Source of the DNA: Nitrosomonas communis
GTDB taxonomy: Bacteria > Pseudomonadota > Gammaproteobacteria > Burkholderiales > Nitrosomonadaceae
Direction of reading: 5' to 3'
Length of the DNA: 64,000 bases
Assembly: GCF_001007935.1 (NCBI RefSeq)
Contig: NZ_CP011451.1
Span: forward strand, 1-64,000
The first letter of the stretch is position 1. Every line of letters starts with the position of its first letter. The position numbers and the translations under genes were made by a program. The notes beneath the pieces are model-generated. The model was not told the DNA's origin. It saw nothing but the letters and a program-made list of their open reading frames with translations, and did no database searches. Below are positions 36,909-45,231 of this stretch, one piece after another.

Positions 36909-37355
36909 ATGATAAAAACAACCAAAGCATTATGTGCGAGTTTTGTACTTGGGTTGCTGTTGACAGGCACTACTCAAGCAGAAGATAAAAAAGCAGAACA
37001 CCACCAACACAAAGAAGAACAACACTTCAAGGTCATTGTTAATGCTTATGACACCAATATTCCTGAGCTCAATGTCGAGGGCGTAACCGTTAAGAACATT
37101 CGTGCTTTTAATGTTCTCAATGAACCTGAAACGCTAGCTGTTCATAAAGGAACCAAAGTAAAAATTACCATAGAAAACAAATCTCCTATCAGTGAAGGAT
37201 TTTCCATTGACGCTTATGACATCAAGGAAGTGGTCAAAGCAGGAGAAAGCAAAACAATCTCTTTCGTAGCAGATAAAGCCGGCGCCTTCCCCATTTGGTG
37301 CCAGCTCCATCCAAAAAACATCCATTTGCCAGGCACTTTCAACGTCCTGGAATAA
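36909..37355 (+). CDS. ncyA: Nitrosocyanin (red copper protein)
   Basis: The 148-residue precursor has a signal peptide ([20 protein letters not shown], cleaved near TQA-ED) and a mature cupredoxin almost identical in pattern to Nitrosomonas europaea nitrosocyanin ([42 protein letters not shown]). All red-copper ligands are conserved: Glu96 (SPISEGF), Cys131, His134 and His139. It is a periplasmic homotrimer in N. europaea, with a suggested role in ammonia or NO metabolism. The N-terminal linker is unusually His/Lys/Glu-rich ([12 protein letters not shown]). GGAGG precedes the ATG, and a hairpin terminator follows. Confidence 0.95.
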   Translation: MIKTTKALCASFVLGLLLTGTTQAEDKKAEHHQHKEEQHFKVIVNAYDTNIPELNVEGVTVKNIRAFNVLNEPETLAVHKGTKVKITIENKSPISEGFSIDAYDIKEVVKAGESKTISFVADKAGAFPIWCQLHPKNIHLPGTFNVLE

Positions 37356-37417
37356 TGAGTTAGGTTGGAACCTGCAAAATTATTAGCAGACTCTAACCAA
37401 CCTTTACCGTGATTATA

Positions 37418-37441
37418 TGGCCGGATTTAATCTGGCCATAC
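37418..37441 (+). terminator. Terminator of ncyA
   Basis: TATGGCCGGA-TTTA-ATCTGGCCATA forms a stem with one mismatch, followed by CTTTTGTT. It lies 63 bases past the ncyA stop. Confidence 0.55.
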
Positions 37442-38057
37442 TTTTGTTACTAAGTCCCCCTTTTTTCTCTCGCTATATTTTCAGGCATCTGCTTACATAG
37501 GGGTCAATTCCTGATGGTGCATTTTGTTGTTTATCGCTCAGCCTACTTATTCCAATTCCAAATAAAAAAATAAATAATTTTTCCCATAAAACTATTTATT
37601 TACAGTTTATTATGTAATTTTATAATTACTTTTTCTATTAAAAATTACAATTACTATCACCCAGTTGAGTTTTTGCATAACATTTATCTACGTGATGGCA
37701 AAGACAATCTTCCTCTCATCTACTTACCAAGTTATATGGTATCCTGTCTGAAAATTTAATCTTCAAGGTTGCCGATATAGAACTTAATTGATGTATTTGG
37801 ATAAAACATAAAGAGAAGATGCGCTCTAAGCCGACTCTATAGCGCGGCAACTAAATTACATAAGAAGATTTTTGCGATGCGCCTCTTAACGAGGGATAAG
37901 ATGTATGCATTTACATTCTTGCGGCTCTATTATCTACTCCCCAATATTAATCTTGTCATAAAATTTAACTAATTTGATTTTTTCCTTCGATATTTCTTAA
38001 TTAATAGGCAGTTAAGAAAATGGACTCTGGTACAATCATTGGCATCCAATTTAAAGT
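37442..38057. other. Intergenic region before first GH114-like gene
   Basis: AT-rich; it contains the shared ATGTATGC-type motif (37901). No gene is seen. Confidence 0.5.
37901..37921 (+). promoter_or_regulatory. Shared TGTATGC motif, copy 1
   Basis: ATGTATGCATTTACATTCTTG, 137 bp upstream of the first GH114-like gene. It is the most diverged of four copies in the same relative orientation. Confidence 0.5.
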
Positions 38058-39221
38058 ATGTGGATAAAGAATATTGTCATACTACTCATACTGACACTTT
38101 TTCTTCTATTAGAAAGTAGTCTTGCTTTAGCAGAACCACCAAAGCCACCGCTTATCGTATTATCGCAAGACCGCACAAAGATATCCATTACTTGGTCTCC
38201 AGTTTTAAATGCCAGCAGTTATCAGTTATTTTATGCACCTTTTCCTTTTACCGGACCAGAAAGCATCAAAAATGCTGACATGGGCAACGCCACATCTGGT
38301 TCAATTGAGTTATGGGATGGGGCTGCCTTTATTGTTGCGGTAAAAGCACTTAATGATGCGGGTAGTAGCGATTACTCCAACATTGAACTATTTATGCTTT
38401 CTAAAGCGCCGTTACTTGATCCTGAAGCATCACCGGTTACCGGTAATTGGTACAAACCGCCTGTAGCTATAACTTGGCAATGGCAGTTGAAAAGAGCAAT
38501 AGAAAATGGTGGGATCAATGAAATCAAGGAAATCAATGAAATCAATGAAATCAATACAAGTTATCCAGTTCAGCTTTATGATATTGATTTATTTAATTCT
38601 TCTCCATCCTTGATTAACACACTCAAAGCTTCTGGCAAGAAGGTCATCTGTTATTTCTCAGCAGGCACTTATGAAAATTATAGAGAGGACAAGGATAAAT
38701 TCAAGCCTGAGGAATTAGGTAATACTTTGATTGACTGGCCAGAGGAACGATGGCTTGATATTCGTTCACAAAATGTAGCGGAGATCATGATCTCACGGCT
38801 AAATTTGGCTCTGCTGAAAGGCTGTGATGGCGTGGAACCGGACAATGTGAATGTCTACGCAAATAATTCCGGCTTTGATTTAAGTGCCAGGGATCAGCTG
38901 GCATTTAATAAGTTTATTGCCAATGAAGCCCATAAAAGGGGATTGTCGGTTGCGCTTAAAAATAATTTGGAACAAATTCCTGAATTAATCGATTTTTTCG
39001 ACTTTAGTATTAATGAGCGATGTCATGAGTTAAATGAGTGTGATTCGCTGACCCACTTTATTATTAACGGCAAGCCTGTATTAAATGCAGAATATCTGCA
39101 AAGTTACATTGACAGCCCAGCTGCGCGCCAAGCGCTTTGTGATACTTCTAAGGGAGCACAATTCAGCACCTTGATTCTGTCAAGAGATTTAGATGATAGT
39201 CAGCGATTTAGCTGCTTTTGA
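38058..39221 (+). CDS. Secreted GH114-like glycosidase with Fn3-like N-domain, paralogue 1
   Basis: Signal peptide (MWIKNIVILLILTLFLLLESSLALA). Residues ~30-115 resemble an Fn3 domain (KISITWSPVLNASSYQLFYAP...AAFIVAVKALNDAGSSDYSN). Residues ~135-385 form a GH114/TM1410-like TIM barrel (WQWQL, YDIDLFNSSPSLINTLKASGKKVICYFSAG, RWLDIRSQNVAEIM, KGCDGVEPDNVNVYANNSG). The family includes endo-alpha-1,4-polygalactosaminidases, so cleavage of an amino-sugar exopolysaccharide is plausible. A short in-frame repeat (INEIKEINEINEIN, ~residues 154-167) is absent from paralogue 2. It lies in a co-regulated locus with repeat proteins. Confidence 0.85.
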   Translation: MWIKNIVILLILTLFLLLESSLALAEPPKPPLIVLSQDRTKISITWSPVLNASSYQLFYAPFPFTGPESIKNADMGNATSGSIELWDGAAFIVAVKALNDAGSSDYSNIELFMLSKAPLLDPEASPVTGNWYKPPVAITWQWQLKRAIENGGINEIKEINEINEINTSYPVQLYDIDLFNSSPSLINTLKASGKKVICYFSAGTYENYREDKDKFKPEELGNTLIDWPEERWLDIRSQNVAEIMISRLNLALLKGCDGVEPDNVNVYANNSGFDLSARDQLAFNKFIANEAHKRGLSVALKNNLEQIPELIDFFDFSINERCHELNECDSLTHFIINGKPVLNAEYLQSYIDSPAARQALCDTSKGAQFSTLILSRDLDDSQRFSCF

Positions 39222-39639
39222 AAATACACACTCAGTCCTGCCTTACACCTGATACAACGCGCTACCGGATTAGATCTGCTGAAATTATATAAACCATGCA
39301 AAAAGTAAGAGGTACTCTAAGCTGTGATAATAGATGCAATTTAGGGCTATGTCTTAAGCTTGATATGGTTTCCCTTGGAAAAGAACTTATATGAATATTG
39401 CTTCAATTCTTCAATGACCTCATCTCTTCGTCGACTATTAATAAAGTCGACATAGCAAATAAATATTGAAATACGATTAATCATACTATTTTGGCAAAAT
39501 AAGCCATATTTAATGCGAGATTCTATTTCTTGAGAAGATAGAGTAATCAAACAAAATATGATATTCGCGGAGTTTCATAAGTGGGATGTCCGGTTGGTGT
39601 ATGAACACCGAGGGGAGCATGAGTTGCCATGACAAGTAC

Positions 39640-40690
39640 TGGAATCGATAAGATTTATGAAAGATTGTACTGCTGAGGCGTTGCGCGAACAAGTGTAACA
39701 ATTAGAGACTGATCAGAACATCAGAATAAGCCTGCCAGCCTCGGATCGTGAGCCACACATACAAGTTGGAGCAGGAGAATAGTATAAGGCTAAAGCAGTC
39801 AATGAGATATTGAGCGAGACACAGCATATTTTACTCAGGCAAAGCTCGACCGCCGACCGAAGCTATGGTGATATTTATCAATCAGCACAAGAAGCAGTAC
39901 AAAGTCGACCCGATCTGCAGGCAAATTCAGATTACCCTGTCGAGTTGCTATAAGCATGAAACAGAGAACGAGATTCTAATCAGCTATCCGATCACACTAA
40001 AGCGTTTAAATGAGCTACACAAAGTATAAAGAAAATCAAATTTAAAGTTAAGACGCCAACCAAGTATAGGGATGATAAATAAGCAGAGGTATTCAAGATG
40101 CCCATTGTACAGTCAAGCGACTGATGGAGAAGTATGGAATACAAGCCATCAAGCGAGAAAAAAATGCTAGACGATAATGGCAGACGGCTTGCTTGAGCCC
40201 AACAAACAAGATTAGTCAACAATTTGTAGCGAATCGCCCCAACCAATTAAAAATGGCAAGCATCACTTTTTTGGCAAGTTGGACAGGATTTTTTTAGGTA
40301 GCTTTTCTCCTAGAAGTTTTTTCGCATTTATGGATCGGCTGGATAGTCGATACCCATGACATATAGGCTCACTATTCAAGGCATTACAGCAGAGTATGGT
40401 GGGGTCAGCGGGAAACCAGTGGGTTAATCTATTATAGCAATCATAGCACTGAATAATTGTCGATTCGCTATACCGAACTTTTAGCAGAAGCCAATACTGA
40501 TTCTTCAGTTAGCAGCGTTAGCGATAATTATGCCAATGCGCTGCCTGAAACGACAAAAGGATGATACAAATTATAAGCCACCCAGCATGAGGCATGTAGC
40601 ACAATATTCATAAAATGAAATTTACTGCTATGGAATGGGTTGGCTGGTTCAATAACCGCTGATTATTGAAGTTAATCAGAAGTACACAGT
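39640..40690 (+). pseudogene. Decayed IS3-family transposase
   Basis: Scattered matches follow OrfB order in shifting frames: RPKLMVIFINQHKKQYKVDPICRQIQI (~39850-39935), CTVKRLMEKYGIQAIKREKK (~40108-40165), and near the end SIRYTELLAEANTDSSVSSVSDNYANAL and EWVGWFNN. Numerous stops and frameshifts show long inactivity. It fills the gap between the GH114-like gene and the repeat-protein gene, and suggests the locus was assembled by mobile elements. Confidence 0.6.
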
Positions 40691-41061
40691 CGGCTGAATT
40701 TAAAATAGCATCATATTAATGTCAATTGAAGAAGTCAGTTAATTCAGCCTGACTCAAACTAAAAAATTCTCTGAAAAAACGGAACCTTTGATTATTCCTC
40801 TCAGCCTTCTCAGTCCTCTTAACTATCATCTTTCTTTTTTATTATGGTTAACAATGAAACAAAACCATCACCTATTTTTTAGTCAAACAGATTAGCCGTC
40901 TAAAGCAGGCAATCAAGACACAACCATAAGGTAATAACTAATTTGTCATAAATGTATGCTTTTGCATTATTGATATGCTGTTGTCCTCGTCATAACATAA
41001 TCACAAATAAAGCTGGATTATTAATTTACTAGCCCGGTGCATGTCTTTGTTTTAGGGCTGG
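40691..41061. other. Upstream region of the YD repeat protein
   Basis: AT-rich; contains shared motif copy 2 (40951). No gene is seen. Confidence 0.45.
40951..40972 (+). promoter_or_regulatory. Shared TGTATGC motif, copy 2
   Basis: AATGTATGCTTTTGCATTAT followed by TG, 309 bp upstream of the YD-repeat gene. A further conserved segment (ACAAATAAAGCTGGATTATT) follows, also found after copy 3. Confidence 0.6.
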
Positions 41062-41280
41062 TTTCAGTCCGCTTTATTTTAATTGATCTATTTGGTACAC
41101 AAGGTTTAAAGAGACCGACTATTCATTAGGATTGCCTCTATTTCCAAGGCTTTACTATAAATTTAGCTGGGCTGTCAAAACATTGTTTTGCTGGGTAGGC
41201 ATTTTTGAGAAACAAGATGTAATTTTACTTGTTATGGACTCTTTGGTCTTATGAATTCCACTCATTAAAGGGAGATAATC
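41062..41280. repeat. Conserved leader, inverted copy at 44064-44284
   Basis: From TTTCAGTCCGCTTTATTTTA to the ATG this ~220-bp leader is repeated, inverted, upstream of the HKD-repeat gene. Shared blocks include GGTTTAAAGAGACC, ATTCATTAGGATTGCCTC, TATTTCCAAGGCTT and GATGTAATTTTACTT. It reads as a conserved untranslated leader. Confidence 0.75.
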
Positions 41281-42036
41281 ATGAGTGCTAGCAATGAACA
41301 ACAAAAAGAATATGATGCACAAGGATATGATCAAGAAGGATATGATCGGCCAGGGTATGATCAAAAAGGATATGATCGTGAAGGGTATGACCAGCCAGGG
41401 TATGATCAAGAAGGATATGATCGTGAAGGGTATGACCAGCCAGGATATGATCAAGAAGGATATGATCGTGAAGGGTATGACCGGCCAGGATATGATCAAG
41501 AAGGATATGATCGTGAAGGGTATGACCAGCCAGGGTATGATCAAGAGGGATATGACCGGCAAAGAAAAGATCAGCAAGGAAATGATGGACATAAACATGC
41601 TGGTCATGAAGCCGGTGGAATGAGTGGTGGGCCTGGCAGTAAAGACCAAGGCAGCAACGACGAAGGTAATAAAGATCAGGGCAGTAATGACCTTGGTAGT
41701 AAAGATAACCAAGATAACCTAGGCGGTCAATACAAATACTACCATCAGAGGAATGTCGACACACGTCCAGATCAACCTTGCCATGGTGACCAGGGAGCAG
41801 ATAATTTTATTTTTCAGGGTATGGGGAACTGGAAAATTGACAACTTTGCTTGCCAGGAAGGCGATAGGCTGGATCTCAGTGGATATGGTTTGGCTCGTGA
41901 TGAGATCGCTAGTTATGTCACAAATGTCACCATTCAGGCTGATACCTTGATCGTCAACTTTGGTGACAATGTATCGATTACGGTAGTAGGACAAACGCCC
42001 ACCTGGGATCACGTAATTTGCGCTCAGCCACTTTGA
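41281..42036 (+). CDS. YD-pentapeptide repeat protein with RTX-like C-terminal secretion domain
   Basis: A 251-residue protein without a classical signal peptide. Residues ~10-95 are about 16 pentapeptides YDxxG (DQE, DRE, DQP, DRP variants). A Gly/Asp/Asn-rich middle follows (GSKDQGSNDEGNKDQGSND). The C-terminal ~85 residues (ADNFIFQGMGNWKIDNFACQEGDRLDLSGYGLARDEI...VNFGDNVSITVVG) resemble the tails of type I-secreted RTX proteins. It is therefore probably exported by a type I system, not seen here. AAAGGGAG precedes the ATG. A surface or matrix role is inference. Confidence 0.75.
   Translation: MSASNEQQKEYDAQGYDQEGYDRPGYDQKGYDREGYDQPGYDQEGYDREGYDQPGYDQEGYDREGYDRPGYDQEGYDREGYDQPGYDQEGYDRQRKDQQGNDGHKHAGHEAGGMSGGPGSKDQGSNDEGNKDQGSNDLGSKDNQDNLGGQYKYYHQRNVDTRPDQPCHGDQGADNFIFQGMGNWKIDNFACQEGDRLDLSGYGLARDEIASYVTNVTIQADTLIVNFGDNVSITVVGQTPTWDHVICAQPL
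41312..41560 (+). repeat. Tandem 15-bp repeats coding YDxxG
   Basis: About 16 units of 15 bp (GGATATGATCAAGAA and variants) are arranged partly as 45-bp triplets (DQE-DRE-DQP). Copy number is likely to vary among strains. Confidence 0.85.
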
Positions 42037-42947
42037 TGATATATCAATAGAAAGAGAAGCTTTATTTCCTCTCTTGCTAATACTGTAAAATTTGGAGCCG
42101 AAGTAAATAGAGCTTACTCAGAAAGTACAAACACTTGTTTTTACGTAAGAATATCGTAAAAATCAAATATTAAGTGCAAGTTTTCCAGATAAGTTATTTA
42201 GAATAACTTGCACTTGATTTGAGCTCAAGCTTACCTAAGTTCGATCAATTTTTATTAAACCGTATACTATTATGAATAATATTGTTTACAAAACAATATT
42301 ATGGATAATCAATTTTGAACGAAATTACAACAAATACTTTTTGAGTAGACTCTAAACAAGGATAAGGTTGCTTTGGTCTCAGTATTCTTCGCCAGATATA
42401 GCATAGCTAAATAATACGTTGATTAATAAGAAAAATAATTTATTGTCTTTCCTTGGCCCTGCCTGTTCTTCTTATCCTGGAAGATTCTACTACTTCCAAA
42501 AAGCATTTTCTAACTCATAGGGTGAATGCGACATAGTAAAATATCACAGCAGCCTTCTAAACAAATCTAATTTAAATTAAATAATGATCAATACAGACTA
42601 AATGCTAAATTTTTCGGTCTCATAACGCGAAGGTTGTAGGTTCAAATCCTACCCTTGCAACCACCAACTATTACACACTATTGCTGTAACAGCTTCAACG
42701 ATAGCATCCATCAGGAGCTAACTCCTCCCATGACTAAATGCTTCCTGCAAAATCATCTCAAAGCAATTCAGATGCCTTTTTACCTTTTTTAATATCGAGC
42801 ACACGTGAATTACGTAAAATCTGGCTTTCCTGTTACTAAAAATTGGCTGATATGCTCTAGGCCAGAGTAACTTTAAATTTACCTTACTCCAGCCTAAATT
42901 TCCAGCATTAACAAAGAGAGGAAAAGTCTTCCCTCTCTAACACGCTA
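42037..42947. other. Intergenic region between convergent repeat genes
   Basis: No gene is visible. It contains a tRNA 3' fragment (42614-42663) and, near 42255-42305, an inverted pair ATAATATTGTTT/AAACAATATTAT (about 42272-42300) that could act as terminator. Confidence 0.5.
42614..42663 (+). tRNA. 3' half of a tRNA-fMet-like gene (fragment)
   Basis: The sequence has the anticodon loop CTCATAA (CAU), GCGAAGG, the T-arm GTAGGTTCAAATCCTAC and the acceptor end with CCACCA. It follows the bacterial initiator tRNA from the anticodon stem onward, but the D-arm and 5' acceptor strand are missing and the anticodon stem is degraded. It is not a functional tRNA. Such 3' halves are typical attachment-site scars of integrative elements. 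Confidence 0.7.
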
Positions 42948-44063
42948 TTAACCTTCAGCAGTAATAACGTTATCCCAGGTGGGCGGTTGGCCTACCAGTG
43001 TAATCGATATATTCTCGCCAAAGTTGACGATGAAGGTATCAGCCTCAATAGTGATATTGGTAATATGACTAGCGATCTCTCCACGAGTTAAACCATACCC
43101 AGTGAAATCGAGCATATCGCCTTCCCGTCCATTAAAATTGTCAATTTTCCAGTGTCCCTTGTCATGGAAGACAAAATTGTCTGCACCATCTTCCCCACGG
43201 CAACCCTCACCTGGGCGTGCGTCGACATGTTTATGTTTACCACCATGATCTTTGCCACTATGGTCTTTACCACCGTGGTCATTTCCATCTTGGCCTTTAC
43301 CATCGCGGTCTCTACCACCGTGGTCTTTTCCATCTTGGCCTTTATCATCGCGGTCTTTACCACCGTGGTCATTTCCATCTTGGCCTTTACCATCGCGGTC
43401 TCTACCACCGTGGTCTTTTCCATCTTGGCCTTTATCATCGCGGTCTCTACCACCGTGGTCTTTTCCATCTTGGCCTTTATCATCGCGGCCTTTACCACCG
43501 TGGTCATTTCCGTCTTGGCCTTTATCATCGCGGCCTTTACCACCGTGGTCATTTCCATCTTGGCCTTTACCATCGCGGTCTCTACCACCGTGGTCATTTC
43601 CGTCTTGGCCTTTACCATCGCGGTCTTTACCACCGCGGTCATTTCCGTCTTGGCCTTTACCATCGCGGTCTTTACCACCGCGGTCATTTCCGTCTTGGCC
43701 TTTACCATCGCGGCCTTTACCACCGTGGTCATTTCCGTCTTGGCCTTTATCATCGCGGCCTTTACCACCGTGGTCATTTCCGTCTTGGCCTTTATCATCG
43801 CGGCCTTTAGCGCCTTGGCCTTTATCACCGTGGTCTTTACCGTCAGGCCTACCACTCATTCCATCTGCATCATGACCAGCATGTTTATGACCGTCATGTT
43901 TATGGTCATCATGTTTATGGCCGTCATGTTTATGGCCGTCATGTTTATGGCCATCATTTTCATCTCGATCGGATCCTTTCCAATCAAATCCTTTCCAATC
44001 GAACCCTTTCCAATCGAACCCTTTCCAATCGAATCCTTTGTGCTGGTCATTGTTAGTACTCAT
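42948..44063 (-). CDS. Asp/Lys/Gly/His-rich repeat protein with RTX-like C-terminal domain
   Basis: The 371-residue protein has three repeat zones. Residues ~9-35 hold GFDWK pentapeptides, and residues ~38-66 hold DGHKH repeats (histidine-rich, potential metal binding). Residues ~85-264 hold twelve 15-residue units KDRDGKGQDGNDHGG. The C-terminal ~85 residues (ADNFVFHDKGHWKIDNFNGREGDMLDFTGYGLTRGEI...VNFGENISITLVG) match those of the YD-repeat protein, suggesting type I secretion. Extremely hydrophilic and probably disordered. AAAGGAG precedes the ATG at 44063. Convergent to its partner, with a homologous leader. Confidence 0.75.
   Translation of the reverse strand: MSTNNDQHKGFDWKGFDWKGFDWKGFDWKGSDRDENDGHKHDGHKHDGHKHDDHKHDGHKHAGHDADGMSGRPDGKDHGDKGQGAKGRDDKGQDGNDHGGKGRDDKGQDGNDHGGKGRDGKGQDGNDRGGKDRDGKGQDGNDRGGKDRDGKGQDGNDHGGRDRDGKGQDGNDHGGKGRDDKGQDGNDHGGKGRDDKGQDGKDHGGRDRDDKGQDGKDHGGRDRDGKGQDGNDHGGKDRDDKGQDGKDHGGRDRDGKGQDGNDHGGKDHSGKDHGGKHKHVDARPGEGCRGEDGADNFVFHDKGHWKIDNFNGREGDMLDFTGYGLTRGEIASHITNITIEADTFIVNFGENISITLVGQPPTWDNVITAEG
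43268..43808 (-). repeat. Twelve tandem 45-bp repeats
   Basis: Twelve units of 45 bp encode KGRDDKGQDGNDHGG variants. The 45-bp period keeps several reading frames open on both strands, producing misleading long frames on the opposite strand. Confidence 0.85.
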
Positions 44064-44284
44064 GGTTATTCTCCTTTAATGAGTAGGATCTATAAAATTA
44101 GAGTGTCCATAAAAAGTAAAATTACATCCTGCTTCTCAACAATGTCCATCCAGCAAAACAGCGTTTTAATAACCCAACTGAATTTATAGTGAAGCCTTGG
44201 AAATAGAGGCAATCCTAATGAATAGCTGGTCTCTTTAAACCTTGCTTGCCGAATAGATCAGTTAAAATAAAGCGGACTGAAATT
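44064..44284. repeat. Conserved leader, inverted relative to 41062-41280
   Basis: Reverse complement shares the blocks listed for the other copy up to the ATG of its gene (44063). Beyond 44284 this copy carries ~225 bp absent from the other, before the shared motif at 44601. Confidence 0.75.
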
Positions 44285-44600
44285 TGCCAAAAGGCAAAGG
44301 CAAACACTTGTCTAATTAGTGCTCACCCTAAAATTCTCAAACCAAACAAAAAGAAAAGATTACGCTTACGTTCAAAAGTATAAGATGCTAGGAATGTGAC
44401 AAAATGAAGATTTCTAAGAATGTGAGAAATGTACTGATATTTAATTAATTAACGCCACTCTGCCTCAAACTATTAGAAATTCTCGTCTCTTAAACTGGAT
44501 ATAACTTATTATTTCTTACAGGAATAAGGATTTTCGGGTAGACACTAATTAATAATCCAACTTTATTTGTAATCATACTAGAAAATATAAAATATCATGT

Positions 44601-44623
44601 CAATAATGCAATTGCATACATTT
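44601..44623 (-). promoter_or_regulatory. Shared TGTATGC motif, copy 3
   Basis: On the minus strand it reads AATGTATGCAATTGCATTAT plus TG, with a palindromic core ATGCAATTGCAT. It is 538 bp upstream of the HKD-repeat gene. Confidence 0.6.
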
Positions 44624-45060
44624 ATACCGTAATAATCATCAGTTTATAAATGCATCCCAACAGCCCAGGAGGAGCAAATAACCTGATTGACTAAGAGATA
44701 GGAGGTAGTTTTAGTTCATCGCTAACCATAATAAAAAAACAATGTGATGGTAGAGAAGGATAATCAAATCCGTAGTGTAGAAAAAATGTATGAGATGCTC
44801 ATACCCTGCAATGCACAAAAGGTCTTCGGCAAATGAAAAGTTACATATAGCGCTGGAAGATCTACATGATGAAAACTGCATGAGCCTTGTTTCGCTGATG
44901 GAAAGGGATCAATCTATTTTCGTCATCTGACGAAATCAGAAACTTTGTGGATTATTGTCACCATTTTTGTGCCCGAAGCTTTTGTGTGACACCTATGCTT
45001 CTAGTTGTTTAGCCCCACAATGTGCTGAAGTCATATATGGTTAATCATCGAGTAATAAAA

Positions 45061-45081
45061 CTGTATGCAATTGTATTATTG
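45061..45081 (+). promoter_or_regulatory. Shared TGTATGC motif, copy 4
   Basis: CTGTATGCAATTGTATTATT plus G, 151 bp upstream of the second GH114-like gene. Confidence 0.6.
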
Positions 45082-45231
45082 TCCTCCTATTTTTTATCTC
45101 TTAGTATTAATTACGTAATAAAGTTAGGCAAGTTTGATTTATTGCTCCTGATTTACCTTTAGTGACATTTATGAGATTGAATCCCAATTCAATCATTTTA
45201 TTGTTTATTTACTTTTGCATTTAATTAAACT

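Larger units (their letters stand above)
44285..45231. other. Divergent intergenic region
   Basis: It contains shared motif copies 3 (44601, minus) and 4 (45061, plus), one for each divergent gene. I see no gene in it. Confidence 0.5.

Noticed and set aside
41155..41764. Hydrophobic and His-rich minus-strand frames opposite the YD-repeat gene
   Set aside because: Generated by antisense reading of 15-bp repeats; the plus frame has the start signal and secretion-like tail.
42138..42165. TTTTTACGTAAGAATATCGTAAAAA near the YD-repeat gene end
   Set aside because: Single ACGTA without the second half-site; more likely an AT-rich hairpin.
41312..43808. Regular repeats considered as a CRISPR array
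   Set aside because: Units are contiguous, 15 or 45 bp and in frame, with no unique spacers and no cas genes.
43088..43855. Second minus-strand frame of 255 codons (MIKAKTEMTTVVK repeats)
   Set aside because: A frame-shifted reading of the same repeats without the conserved tail.
43152..44189. Long plus-strand frames (345, 207 and 197 codons) opposite the HKD-repeat gene
   Set aside because: They are shadows of 45-bp tandem repeats; the products are monotonous and the minus-strand frame has the ribosome site and RTX-like tail.
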